Below the pieces are notes generated by a model. The model had not been told where the DNA came from. It ran no database searches and saw nothing but the letters and a program-made list of their open reading frames with translations. A stretch of DNA of 64,000 bases, from the NCBI GenBank assembly GCA_016490735.1, contig JAEMWC010000129.1, positions 322,501-386,500 on the forward strand, in the 5' to 3' direction. The position numbers and the translations under genes were made by a program. Origin of the DNA: Pachyseris speciosa. Lineage: Eukaryota; Cnidaria; Anthozoa; Scleractinia; Pachyseridae. Shown in pieces: positions 1-10,580 of the stretch (the stretch's first letter is position 1; each line of letters begins with the position of its first letter).

Positions 1-1752
1 ACAAATCGGTCAATATTTATGCTCCCAGCGAAAATCGCGTTCGAGTGAACAATTTCTTGAAGGCCGTAAACAGCCTTGGAAATTTTAGAGTAAAGATCGA
101 AGATTCTACATAATCGCCTTTTTAACTTTTCTGAGTCAAAATTTTGCTCGAGAGAGGGAGGGTTTCCTTTTTCAAAGTAAACACGGGAGCGCACGCGAAT
201 TGAATTCATGACCGCGGAGTATTATTTACCTTGGTACAAAGCAGTAGTTACAAAACTTGTTGCGTGTGGCAATGCGACTTTGGCGTCAAACATTTTTATT
301 TGTTGATGTTTTTTTTTTACCTCATTTCGTTTCCGTTGCCTTTGCTTTAACATTCTCTGCGTAAAATCTTTTCGACTGATGGAACAAGGCAAGCAAATAA
401 TCGGGAAGATTACGTGCATCGAGCGTGACGAGCTTCAGGGGACGTGACAAGACACGGCAATTGGTCAATTCTAGACAGTTGACATGACAACCGGACAAAA
501 ATTGCGGTTTTCTTGCTCACGAAGCTTGTTTAATCAAAACAACATCCGTGTTTACTAAAAAGAGTCCGGAGAATTACGTAAATCATAGTAAAGCCGTTTG
601 ACGATGGATGACTCTTTTGACCGATGTACTTGGCCTGAAATCTTCTTAAACAAAACAAATGCGTTTTATTTCAGTTGTTAGACGATATACACGATAAAAA
701 GCCTCGATTGTTTATCTTAAAATAGAAATTTAACAAGTTACACGCCGCGATTGTCGGAATTAACGTGGCTGCATGGAGCAAAATTAACTCACTGAGTTAT
801 AAATAAAAAAAATACAAATCAAGAATTTTTATTTAATTTCTTTATTGAGCAAAGAAAGAAAAAGTCATCAAATACATATATATTCTGGGAGGAACAGATA
901 ACATGAAACACGACACTGCTCCGAGTAAAACTTGACGGCGGCTTTGAATCGAACACTCAGTCGGCCTCAAAAAGAAAAGAATCCTAAATTAAATCTCTCC
1001 TCGAATGTTGTGGTCAAAGGAAAAGTTCAAATCCATTACGTGGCCTGGGCATTCACCACGCATCGGAACGTGTTCATGCATAAATTAATCATGGCCGCCG
1101 CTCTAGGAAAAAAAATTCTAATGCGTTCTGTGACCAAAACAACTCGTTCAAGATCTCTTTTTAAAGCTCTCAATATGATCTGTATTCAAAAATACACAAG
1201 CTTAAGCTTACAAAACTTGAAAATACGTTGCGAAGAAGCCAAATCTATAAAATGTCTGCGGTGATTACTTCATAATCTTTCACACGTCGCGAACAAAAGG
1301 ATACGTTCACAAGTCAGTTCACACATGGTCCCTTAATTGCAGTATTGTTCCAGTCTTTTGAAGTCTCTTTGAGGTCTCCATCCAAAATATCCCACCTTTT
1401 TCAAACCGAATAAAACCAAAATTATTCGAGACGCTTTCGGTACTACCGAAGGCAATGCCCAAAGGAATAAACTGAGCCTTCAAGCTACAACATCCAGCGG
1501 TATAAGCCATTTCAGAAAGACACACTTAAAGCGGCGTGAAGTTGTAATGATGTCACTTAAACCTTCTTTCAAGATTAAGAAACTGAAGTCCTTTATGTTA
1601 GCTGCCATCATTCATGTCATTTACTCGCATTTTTTGTACTTACCTTGCATTCACTTTGTGCCTTTTATTAGATCTTATCCACACATTAATACCTTTTTAA
1701 ACGATGGAATTCCAACATCTTCCATTGATATTAGTCTGTTTATTTGTTTCAG
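1..1752. other. Left-edge region with no recognised gene
   Basis: No convincing exon was found. The 5' exons of the ZC3H3-type gene that starts to be readable at 1753 should lie here or beyond the left edge; I could not place them. A minus-strand AATAAA (841-846) within an A/T-rich stretch at 805-850 could be the poly(A) signal of a minus-strand transcript. Open frames of 60-110 codons in this stretch (for example 932-1264 +, 1319-1525 -) have no recognisable motif. Confidence 0.4.
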
Positions 1753-4637
1753 GGAAATGCAACAGGCGGGATACTTGCCCATACATTCATGACCCCTCAA
1801 AAGTTGCAGTATGCACAAAGTGAGCATAGTTTTATCCATGTCGTCATTTGTCTTGTGGTTGCATTCCATTCGCAGTTAGAACGGAAAATATGATTTTGTT
1901 CGCTTATACTTGATACAATGTAGGTTCTTGCGTGGTCGGTGTAAAAACACAGATGGATCCTGCCCATTCTCACACAAGGTTGATCGAGATAAGGTCAGCT
2001 GTTACTTTTTTTTCTTATTGTTTACCGTACGGGTTATTTTCGGTCTTCATTACATATAAATGTAGAAATGAATTGTTCCATGATGACGAGGAACATTTTG
2101 ATGGTTCCTTGAGTGTTCCGCATTTGTCGATGTGTCACTTATGAATTGGTTTTACCTGTGCCGGTCACAATAGTACCTTTCGTTTTGGAAATAATTTGCT
2201 ATTCCTTTTTATGGTTCTTGTCTCTCTTCGTCTCTCTGCTTTACAATACTAAACTGTTCCACATCGTTTTATCAACTTTGATTGAGCACGTGTAGATACA
2301 GAAGCTGGACTATCCCGCAAGGACCGATTCTTGTAGTACAAGGGTTAAGTGGGGGTACACGTGAATTGGAGTGAAATTTTAAGGAGTTTAAATTCTCTCT
2401 TCACAAATATACCTAAAAATCACCAAAAAATTCACGAAATATCCCACAACATAGCTTCGTGAAATGAGCATAGGGATTTTTGATCGCTTGAAACGAGAAC
2501 GAGGTTTTAACGTTAAATCCATGTTATTAAATTGGTATCTTTTTTTTTTTTTTTTTTAGATGCCAGTCTGCCAATTTTTTCTTCGCGGTAAATGTTCCAA
2601 TGACAATTGTCCGTATTCGCATGTTAATGTTAGCAAGAAAGCTGAAGTATGTGAAGATTTTCTCAAAGGGTTCTGTTCTAGGGGACAGCAGGTAAGCACA
2701 AAGACTGCCAGTGATTTACAGGGTTGACGGTTCATGCTACTCTTTGAAGTCCTTGAAATGCACTGGAATTCAATTTTAGATTTCAAGGGCGCTTGAAAAG
2801 CCATTGAAAAGAGGAATTTTTGCTTAACCCTTTGCATACCAAGTGGGTGCTATTTATATCACCAGATTTTGGGCAATAAGTAGTCTGGGCTAATTTCTGG
2901 CTACACTGGATAAATAATCGATAACAAACCTCGAACCGTATAGCCGTCAACTGGTGAAAGTAAATTTCTTCAGAACTGCTTCGGCAGTTCCGTCCTCCAC
3001 TTCTTATCGGTTTCTGTCTGTGTGTGAACCAGTCGGAAATGACTGAGCGGTTTGAGAATTCTCCTTTGTCAAATGATTGCTTACTTGTGCTGTTGTTCCA
3101 CATCCCTCTCGTATTTCTGATCACCGATTTACAGTATAAGTATGCTCTAACCGCAAATATCTTTCCGTTTTTGCCAGTGTACCAAGAAGCACACCCTTGA
3201 GTGTGAAGAATTCTCCCAGACTGGCAAGTGTTCAAAGGGGTCCAAGTGTAAACTCATGCACAGGACAAGAAAACCTGTTTCTCGTAAGCGGAAGTCCTCT
3301 TTGAAAGAGGAGAAGGACGGCTCTAAGCTGTCCAAACTGGATTTTACTAACGACGAAGGTTTTTTACCACTAAAAGCAAGCACCTCAGGTTCGTTAATTC
3401 ACCGTGAAACATTAACGTTTATGTTTTGTCAACATGGACGTTGGATGAGACAATCTGAATTCAGGTGTCGCTCTTGTTAAACCAGTCAATCAGTAAAGCA
3501 TTAATTATTATCCTTTTGGACTGTTATAAAGCAATAGCGGTTTGGAAAATCGACCATGTGGTTTATCGCGTGTAACTTACCTTAGCCACCCCTTTACTTT
3601 AAAGTACTGGAAACTTGTCTTTCGCTGGTGGCGCTTAGTAGCAGGACAGCCTGTATTACTAGGGGTTATACCGACGTCGTGTAAGTCGAATTGACTATTG
3701 CGTGTAACGAGACAACTTTGTTTGTGGAACGAAACGACCCTGACTTGGAACGAAATGACCATGGAACGAAACGGCCGTAATTCCTACATTGTAAAAACGA
3801 CAAGCAGTACACGGCATCGACTGGGTGTATCATATGGTCTTACCCCTTCAAATCGATAATAGAAACCCCACAACACAACAGCGAGGATCATTCTTCATTT
3901 GATTAGAAACCCCACTGTAACCCTTAATCTACCGCTTTTACGTTCGGATCGCGCTGTGCGCTATTAACAAATTTAAACTGCAACCCTGCGAAGTAAGGTT
4001 TTTCTTGTCGTTAAGTTGTTTTGTGTTACAGATTCCGATCTAACTTCGGTGCAGGAGCCAGTGGAAAGTACGCCAGAAGAAGCGAAAGAGAAGGCTGGTG
4101 AGAGTCGACTCTAGCTCATACCCAAGGCTTTTTCTCTAACGTCTCTCAGTCGTGGAGTACAACCCTTCAAGCGAAAAATCACACCATATCACTTATTTGC
4201 TTCTGTTCACAGTGTGCATTGTTTTTGCCTCGTGGAAGACCATCGCAGTTGCATTGCAGTCACGAAAAGAGAGATATTCATGCTTGCACGGTATTGCAAT
4301 TGGTGCCCAGTAAGTTTGGCAACCAGTTGGTAGACCACTGCACCGAATTTGCAGAGGCCATGGTTTCGATTTTTGTTCAAGCCTGAGTTTTTTTCGGGGC
4401 CAACTGGATGAGTTAAGTACACAGCTGCGATGGTCTTTGACATAAAAATTATCTAAAACGTTCACTCACAGTTCAGATATATCACTTTCACATCCGTAAA
4501 TCCTGTGTACATGTTTGGTCATCTCCCATTTGTCTCACCGAACTGCTCAGCGACTAACATTTTCGCTTTGTTTGCCCTCAGAAGAGCCTCTGGTTATTCG
4601 CCCGAGATTCTTGAAGCCCAAGGAGCCAGCGAAATGA
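1753..4637 (+). CDS. ZC3H3: ZC3H3-type CCCH zinc-finger protein, C-terminal six exons
   Basis: Coding exons read at 1753-1819, 1924-1993, 2560-2691, 3178-3388, 4032-4097 and 4582-4637 (TGA 4635-4637), all with AG/GT borders and compatible phases, giving 199 residues plus stop. The product carries five CCCH fingers in a row: a partial GKCNRRDTCPYIH, then CTKFLRGRCKNTDGSCPFSH, CQFFLRGKCSNDNCPYSH, CEDFLKGFCSRGQQCTKKH and a fifth in the next exon (CSKGSKCKLMH). A basic R/K-rich linker follows, and the C-terminus includes PLVIRPRFLKP. Finger order, spacing and the 'P-L-x-I-x-P-R' tail match animal ZC3H3, a nuclear protein linked to mRNA polyadenylation and export. Upstream exons, including the start of finger 1, were not found, so the gene is 5'-incomplete here. 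The C-terminal linker is shorter than in vertebrates. Confidence 0.88.
2725..2830. repeat. Interspersed repeat, copy 1 (intron of ZC3H3)
   Basis: This stretch is about 75% similar by eye to 24503-24620: both run 'GTTGAC..GGTTCATGCTA', then 'CTTGAAA' motifs and 'GAATTyAATTTTAGATT', then 'GAAyTTyTGCT'. It is an unnamed dispersed repeat. Confidence 0.55.
3723..3773 (+). repeat. Short tandem repeat, about 16-bp unit
   Basis: Three imperfect units of TGGAACGAAACGACC with 1-4 base spacers lie in an intron of the ZC3H3-type gene. Confidence 0.5.
3861..3915 (+). mobile_element. 33-bp SINE end fragment with 11-bp target-site duplication
   Basis: AGAAACCCCAC occurs at 3861-3871 and again at 3905-3915. 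Between them is a 33-bp insert ending GAGGATCATTCTTCATTTGA-TT, the same terminus as the element that ends at 60893. It reads as an extremely truncated copy of the same SINE family inserted by retrotransposition. Confidence 0.6.
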
Positions 4638-4847
4638 TCACTGGTAGCTGTTGTGGATTGAATAGGTAGGCTTGGTTTCAAGAGGTTTATAATTGAACCT
4701 CCTTGTCTCTGGGCCTATAATTGTCGAGAGGTGGTGCTTTTTATGTGCTTCTGTGTTGCGCGAGCGTGAGTACTGAATTCAAAGGTCAGAGTGTGTTGCA
4801 GTTTATGTAGTTTATGTGAGTTTGTGAGCTGAATACTACCAATTTCG

Positions 4848-4926
4848 TCTGCTTGTAAAGCGCATTTGATCATATACACATGGAAAATGCGCTATATAAG
4901 TTCTAAATTATTATTATTAATTATTA
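4848..4926 (+). repeat. GCGC-hairpin retroelement tail with (TTA)n
   Basis: A hairpin pairs AGCGCATTT with AAATGCGCT and is followed by ATATAAG and an A/T microsatellite. This GCGC...GCGCTATATAA arrangement is a widespread 3' tail of metazoan SINEs and LINEs. A related tail is at 36391-36500. Confidence 0.5.
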
Positions 4927-5021
4927 TTTCAAAGTCATGGTGAGACTGTAATCTGTGACAAGATGGCAATGATAACATTTGTTACTTTGTATACTGTGTA
5001 TATTATTTGCAGCTGGACTGT

Positions 5022-5049
5022 AATAAAGAGTAAAACAAAATTGAATAAA
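5022..5049 (+). terminator. Poly(A) signals of the ZC3H3-type gene
   Basis: Two AATAAA hexamers (5022-5027 and 5044-5049) lie about 390-410 bases after the ZC3H3 stop codon on the same strand. The SINE-like tail at 4848-4926 lies inside this 3' UTR. Confidence 0.55.
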
Positions 5050-5616
5050 GTTGACTTCGAGAGTAAACGAATGGACTATTTCTTTTCCGCATTTGATGAC
5101 TTAGAACCAAAATCTAGTCAACCCATTGATTCGTGATTGTTTCCCCGTTCTTCCCTCCCCCTCACGGAGGCCGGCTTTCGTCTGTTCCTTTTTTTTGCCA
5201 AATTATCAAGAACTTGGAAAATATTACTCCGTAGTAATTTTAATCCTTTTTGGTGAATGCACGCAAAATAACCAGAGCGAGCAAAAAAAAAAAACAGAAC
5301 TTCTTGGGTTTTCGTTATAACCTTCTTCAGGGTTTGTTGGCGCGTGGTGTAATGACCATTACTCCACTGGAGAGCGGTTTCAGGCTTGTAGGTATCGATG
5401 TGTTTGATATTTTTATAAAAATATGCCTTCCCCTTGGTATATTTATTGTTCTTTTTATTCATCTCATAGATATGGAGAAAAATGACAAGGGAACCTAATT
5501 AAAACCATGGGGCTTGTAGGACTTAGGTTCCCTCCTAAGAAATAAAAGATGACTAAACCTTGACAACATGGTAACTGAAGTACTGTTGAGTGCAACTGAG
5601 TGTCGAACGTAATTTA

Positions 5617-5848
5617 AGCCCCGTTCAAACGGTCATGATAGTTGATGATAGTTTCAACTATCATTCACTATCATTGACTATCATGTCTGCGTTCAAACGG
5701 CAAAAACTATCATCAACTATCATGTCGAATTTGAACATGTTCAAACTGCATGATAGTTGATGATAGTCGGTGATGGTGCATGATCAAACGCGCGTGATAG
5801 TTAAAACTGTCATCGACTATCATCAACTATCACCGTTTGAACGGGGCT
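5617..5848. mobile_element. Palindromic MITE with TTA target duplication (PIF/Harbinger-like)
   Basis: The termini AGCCCCGTTCAAACGG (left) and the reverse complement of AGCCCCGTTCAAACGG (right) are perfect over 16 bases. The element is flanked by TTA at 5614-5616 and 5849-5851. The interior is built of 'ATGATAGTTGATGATAGT' modules in both orientations, so the 232-bp element folds into a near-complete hairpin. A 3-bp TTA duplication is typical of PIF/Harbinger-derived MITEs; the family assignment is inference. Confidence 0.75.
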
Positions 5849-5854
5849 TTACTG

Positions 5855-6017
5855 TGATTGGTTGGCAAATCTCGCGCCACTTTCTCAACCAATGAGAAGC
5901 AAAGCCAAACCCAATCGCAACTTGCACGCGCGCATTTTCCCGCGCTTTGCGCCGGCTACACATAATTGCTTTGTATTCTGATTGGTTCATCGCGCTGTTT
6001 GTGTCTGTTGTGATTGG
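5855..6017. promoter_or_regulatory. Cluster of CCAAT boxes with an E2F-like site
   Basis: CCAAT/ATTGG motifs occur at about 5857, 5889, 5911, 5981 and 6013, and TTTTCCCGCGC lies at 5935-5945, in a locally CpG-rich stretch. This is the composition of a TATA-less, NF-Y-dependent promoter. No convincing first exon is attached on either side, so it could also be part of a repeat. Confidence 0.3.
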
Positions 6018-6855
6018 TCAGAGTAATTACTTTGGTTTTGGTTTGTTTTTCATCTCGTGTTACATTGCATGTAGTTTCCTCGAGGACACCAGCCTGTCAA
6101 GCTACTCTCAAATTCAAACTATTGCTAGATTCAAAGCTAATAAATAAAAAACTTGAACTTGAAATATTGCTAGTTTTAAAGCAAATGAAGAAAATCGGTT
6201 GAAAGCACTGCTAGTTTTTTAGCAAACTAGAGGCCATATTGGCCTTCACTCGGCCTTCCAATTTGCTACTTCACTGATTCACCTACACGGTTAAAATGTT
6301 ATGACAAAGTTAGCATAACGATAACTGAATTCTTTTCCATATTTTATTTTCACCATGGCATCATGTTGATCGCGTACAGATAGTTGTTGTTGTGCGAACT
6401 TGATATGCGCTGCGAGTATTTCGGTTTGTTTACGTAGACGAGTAATTGCGAAAATTCCGTTAAATAAGACACGGAAAAACAGACAGTTTAAACCTTTCCT
6501 AAATAAAAAATTTATTCAGATGAGCCTGTGTTTATGCTTGAAAAGAAAACTCGATCAATTTTCACCTGGAGAAAATCTACGCGAACGCGAAATCGAAGAA
6601 AGCGAATTGCTAGTCACTTTGAAGCACAGTGTACTGACTCGAACTTTGCACGTTTTCCGCAAATTTCACTAAAGGTGCTTCGAATACAGCGAATCTGTCA
6701 ATTAAAGATAAAGCACGGTAAAAAATCACAGTCAAACCTGTATGTTTTTTTGGCAAGTTGGATTCCCAGAAGCACTTAGCCTGCAGTGTAGGCGTTTTCG
6801 GTGGGCGCGTGAGTTATTTCTCGAATGAGCGTAGCCTCCCACGCAGTCATTTTAA

Positions 6856-6900
6856 GGGGATTCGTATTTCACATGGGGATGAGGTGAAATACGAGTCCCC
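6856..6900. repeat. Perfect-stem hairpin
   Basis: GGGGATTCGTATTTCAC (left arm) pairs with GTGAAATACGAGTCCCC (right arm) with one mismatch, around an 11-base loop. It may be a tiny foldback element or the core of a decayed MITE. Confidence 0.5.
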
Positions 6901-8054
6901 TAAATACGAAAAGCGCAAGGAGCTGGGACGTGCCGAAGGGGGCGGGGTGGACGCCTCCCCACCCCCACCACACTTTCTCACCCTCATGCCCATCCCCATA
7001 ATCCTTAATTTTTACTCTCCCCGATACTCCTCGGTTTCTCAAATCAAAGATGGCGGCTCGCCCGTAATAACACGAACGAATACTCTCCTTACAAAATAGT
7101 TCATTATCCCTCCTGCTAGCTGCTGCCTTATTAGCATTAAGATATGGGAAGCCCCTCCCCGTCGAATAACAACAAGGGAGTAGCGCGGATCGCTAATAGG
7201 CAGTCAGGTAGGGTTGGGTGGGCGGGGGGCGACTTTCCCCAAGCTGACCCAGTCTTATATAATGCTAATTACGTCATCACGAGGGATCATGAATATTCAA
7301 TGGGGTTTGAATAGGCCTGCAATACAGGCTATAAAGCGCTCAAACATTGCGGAGAAAGTCCACATATTTTAACATGATCCAATATGGCGGTATTCTTAGT
7401 TGTTAAACTTAGTTGTTGTTGGTTGTTATTGTTCGTTAGCGCTTGTATAGAAACGCCGGAAGTACCTTTTGTGGGTGAAATATTCTCGTCCCTCGAATCT
7501 TCACTCCTTACTGCGCAGGCTTGATGAAACGAGCGACTCTCGAAAGATTGAAAAGGCTTACGATACTGATGGGCTGTTTCAAACAATTCAAATAAACGGA
7601 AGTAAAACGGAACTCTTACGCGGCACGGAACCCTAAGTATGCGCAGTTCAGCCGGAAGTCCGATATTTTCGGACTTCCAAATCGGAACTTTACAGGGTGG
7701 TTCGTTTCCCGACCGCTGACCAAGAGGAAAGAAGACCCTGGGTACGAGGTTGTGGACACGACGACCAAGAAAAACGAACGACATTTTTAGACTCGGACTC
7801 TTCCACCGAAAGTTCGAATAATGAATAGAAACCATCAAAATTATTGCCAGATTTAAAGGTAAAGGAACAAAAATCGTTGAAACTGTTGTTGAATTCAAAG
7901 AAACAGAATGGAAACCGTTAAAACTATTGCTAAGGAAATGACAAGATGTGGTGGTGGTGGAATTGTTGTTGCGGTAAAACAGATGGTGTCGCGGTGGTTG
8001 TGAAATTGTGATGCTGAAATGCAGTAAAATTATGCAGTGGAGGAATAAGGACCG

Positions 8055-8340
8055 ACCACGCTACTTCAGTAGTAGCGAAAAGTGAGCCTGAAAAAAAATT
8101 CAGGCTTGTGCGGAATTCGAATCCATGACCTCTAGATGGCTTGTTAGTACAGTTAGTAGAACACGGCGGCTGCACCGGTATCGCAGAGGTCATGGGCTCA
8201 ATTCTCTTGCAAGTCTGAATTTTTTCAGGCTTTCTTTTCGCTATTACTTTAGTAGCGTTGATAACTGCGACGATCGTTCACATCTTCACTCTCTAATCCG
8301 CAGTTCAACATATGATCTTTATATATTTCATCACTCAAGG
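8055..8340 (+). mobile_element. tRNA-derived SINE with a head-to-head inverted partner
   Basis: The plus-strand part (about 8132-8340) begins with a degenerate tRNA-like head: an acceptor-like GGCTTGTTAG, then 'CACCGGTATCGCAGAGGTCA'. It continues into the family body 'CTGAATTTTTTCAGGC', 'AGTAGCGTTGATAACTGCGA' and 'ATCCGCAGTTCAA'. Positions 8055-8131 are a minus-strand piece of the same family (tail and B-box side), giving an inverted pair. The heads are too mutated to be a functional tRNA gene. Confidence 0.6.
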
Positions 8341-8378
8341 GTTTATTACGAATCAAATGAAAATGACCAGCTCCCAGT

Positions 8379-8490
8379 TGGCTTGTTAGCTATGGTGGTA
8401 GAGCGCTGCGCCGGTAGCTCAGAGGTCGTGGGTTGGAATCCAGCACAAGCCTGGATTTTTTTTCAGGCTTTGTCTTTTACTACACTATTT
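8379..8490 (+). mobile_element. tRNA-derived SINE, truncated
   Basis: The tRNA-like head GGCTTGTTAGC...GGTGGTAGAGCGCTGC is followed by a B-box-like GTGGGTTGGAATCC and ACAAGCC closing the acceptor stem, then the family body 'TTTTTTTTCAGGCTTTG' and a stop in similarity near 8490. It belongs to the same family as 8055-8340, 26158-26270 and 60614-60893. Confidence 0.6.
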
Positions 8491-8571
8491 ACGAGATAAA
8501 TACAATAGCCTATGACGTCACCCTACGTAAGCCTTACATTTTCACTGCTTGTTTTATTCATATGTGGGTAC

Positions 8572-8658
8572 TTGAGCCTGTGCATTAACTATGCCATGCT
8601 GATGAGGCCTAACAAGGCCGAAACCGAGCTGTCCATGGCTGCTAATGCTTGGGCTCAA
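8572..8658 (+). ncRNA. Type I hammerhead self-cleaving ribozyme
   Basis: All invariant core nucleotides are present in order. CTGATGA lies at 8599-8605, stem II GGCC (8606-8609) pairs with GGCC (8616-8619) around the loop TAACAA, GAA is at 8620-8622, A15.1 is at 8623, and the cleavage triplet GTC is at 8631-8633 (predicted cut after C8633). Stem III is minimal (A8623-T8632, C8624-G8631; loop CGAGCT). Stem I is long and perfectly paired in three blocks: GCCATG/CATGGC (8593-8598 with 8634-8639), GCATTA/TAATGC (8582-8587 with 8643-8648) and TTGAGCC/GGCTCAA (8572-8578 with 8652-8658). These are separated by internal loops of the kind that make the loop I-loop II contact. Short-stem-III type I hammerheads are known from Penelope-like elements and animal retrozymes, including cnidarian ones. 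I cannot see a flanking Penelope ORF or a second copy here. Confidence 0.92.
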
Positions 8659-9232
8659 TCTTTGATTTGGTAGATTTAAGGGGTAATGCCCGCTACCATG
8701 TGGCCATGTGGCCTTAGTGTTCAGTTTACCACTGAGATCACATTAATTTGTGAGGTATCCTTATTCCACCTCTGATGAGAAACTTCCTTAAAAAGGGTAG
8801 TAACCAGTGCATACTATACTGCTGAGAAGAGCAAATTTTTCTGCAAGTTCAATTTCCTTCGAACGTCTTTTTAAAGCTGAGCTGATGTTCGATATCATCG
8901 ATGTTGATTTCCCCTAAAAATGTAATGCTCACGGCATAGACCTTCAACACTTGCGAAAAAAGTGGCGTGGATAGCGATGAAATAATTTTTCAATGAATTT
9001 TACTTTGTGCACTTGTTTTCCCAAGAATATGGCTGGGAGCACCCTTTCTCGTTTTATAGTTTGGGCATCTTTTTAAGCAATGACAGCACATGACGAAAGA
9101 CCTCTGACCTCTGACCTTCTTGTACAGTTTACTTCCCATGATGCAATACTTCTGTACGCGACCGCTTGTACATTTTATGATTGTTTCTTTTGTGTACCAG
9201 ATGAACCCTAGATTTGCCAAATAATTACTACC

Positions 9233-9853
9233 ATGACTAACGGGGACAACAGACAGTTACTTGGCAAATGGAAGGTGACATTTGAGGGCAAAGAGATAAC
9301 TCTTGACGTTTACGAGTTTCGGTATCTGTGGCAATTCAGAATTGGTGTAGAGCTCGTCGATCGGAAAGAAAACAATGCGGCCGGGATATTCGCTGTTTTG
9401 TCGACAAACGTGCCCGAGGTTGCTCTGGAACCTGGAGAATTCATCGTGAAGAGTTACTCTGAAAACAAGGACTTGTGGCTACAAATGAAAGACTTCCCAG
9501 AGTTTGAAGATACTGGTAAATTTGCACTTTTGCCTTTCAACAAGTGTCCAATATGGCGTCTTCGTAATCACGACATTTGTTCTCACGAAGAATTGAAGAG
9601 CAAAGGTGAAAGTGAGCTCTATTTTACAGGTGTGATAGAGAAGGCTTTTCATGATTTACGGGAAAACAGACCCAAAAGACAGTACAAAGACGTCATTACA
9701 GCTGGGAGGTTAATAGACATGCTAGAATTGGTTTGCCAGGCACTTTGCGAATCAGACTATTTTTCGAAGGACGCGCAAAGCTTGAAACACAATGAAAAAC
9801 GTTTGACAAAAGTAAAAGGAAAGTGGAAAATTGTCAGCGAAACTGAAAAATAA
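9233..9853 (+). CDS. Hypothetical protein, 206 residues, single exon
   Basis: An uninterrupted ATG-to-TAA frame has balanced, non-repetitive composition and codon use like that of the recognised genes. The start context is ACCATGA. The protein begins MTNGDNRQLLGKWKVTFEGK and looks soluble: alternating beta-like stretches in the first 130 residues (a 'GKWKVTF' strand, 'FRIGVELV', 'GIFAVLS'), a Cys/His pair 'NHDICSHEE' near residue 122, then a helical, lysine-rich C-terminus ending KGKWKIVSETEK. There is no signal peptide, membrane segment or family I recognise. It may be a lineage-restricted gene. Upstream non-coding exons cannot be excluded. Confidence 0.6.
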   Translation: MTNGDNRQLLGKWKVTFEGKEITLDVYEFRYLWQFRIGVELVDRKENNAAGIFAVLSTNVPEVALEPGEFIVKSYSENKDLWLQMKDFPEFEDTGKFALLPFNKCPIWRLRNHDICSHEELKSKGESELYFTGVIEKAFHDLRENRPKRQYKDVITAGRLIDMLELVCQALCESDYFSKDAQSLKHNEKRLTKVKGKWKIVSETEK

Positions 9854-10506
9854 TCTACTGTGCAAAAATGTGGTTGGATGGATAGTTCTGTACGTTGCTA
9901 CAGTTTGGAATTGACTGATACATTGTGATAGAAACCAGGGATGTGTTGTAAATGCAATGAATTGGTAACAGAACATTATTCAAGTTGATTATCCTACTCA
10001 GTCCTTTTAACCCAATTAGTTTTGAGGGTTATGCTGAAGGACACTGCATTTTTTGTACTATTTAATAATTACTTCATCTTTTTTAATAGATGTAACCATT
10101 TTTATTCACTTTGTTTCTCTGGTCTCCTAAAGGACTATGGTTAATTTCACCATGCAAATTAAAACATTCTGAGCCCTTTGATTAACTTTTTAAAATTGCT
10201 TACTATGCAGATACTAAAACGGTTAATTATTCATCTTAGGGGCTTTGAATAGTGGTGGATATTTAACCACATCACCACTATCCACTTTAATTCTGGTAAA
10301 TAATAAGTTTAATGACAGCCTTTTGTAACATCTCCAAAACAGCGTAATGGAAACCATAAGTTGCAATCAAAGTACTGCAGCATCAGTGAAATGTGTTGTC
10401 ATAGAAGGGCATTGCTGACTGATCAAACTTTCAGCATCCTGACAAGAAGTTCTCATCAGAATCAGGCGAAGACTTCCTCTCGGCATGTCAAAATTTTGAC
10501 AACAAC

Positions 10507-10580
10507 TAGCCTGTGTAGCTGGCGGTTTTGTTAGGGAACGCCCACAACATTACCGAAACTACCAGCTATGCAGGCTAGAC
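10507..10580. repeat. Inverted-repeat hairpin
   Basis: CTAGCCTGTGTAGCTGGCGG on the left is the near-complement of the right arm ending 'ACCAGCTATGCAGGCTAG', with GTTTTG/CGAAAC continuing the stem. It is a compact foldback repeat. Confidence 0.55.

Larger units (their letters stand above)
4638..9232. other. Intergenic region between ZC3H3 and the 206-residue ORF
   Basis: Besides the ZC3H3 3' UTR, the region holds a palindromic MITE (5617-5848), a CCAAT cluster (5855-6017), a 45-bp hairpin (6856-6900), a C/G-rich stretch (about 6930-7330), tRNA-like SINEs (8055-8490) and the hammerhead ribozyme (8572-8658). CGGAAGT motifs recur at about 7454, 7599 and 7652. A repeat motif resembling 'AACCTCGTnCCCAGGGTC' (7732-7750, inverted) is shared with 32503-32560. 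I see no protein gene. Confidence 0.5.

Noticed and set aside
932..1264. 110-codon plus-strand frame near the left edge
   Set aside because: It starts with TTG rather than ATG and has no recognisable motif. No splice signals link it to the ZC3H3 exons.
8770..8790. Second hammerhead-like core, CTGATGAGAAAC
   Set aside because: There is no stem II between CTGATGA and GAAAC, and no complementary stem I or NUH cleavage site at the right place, so it is probably chance.
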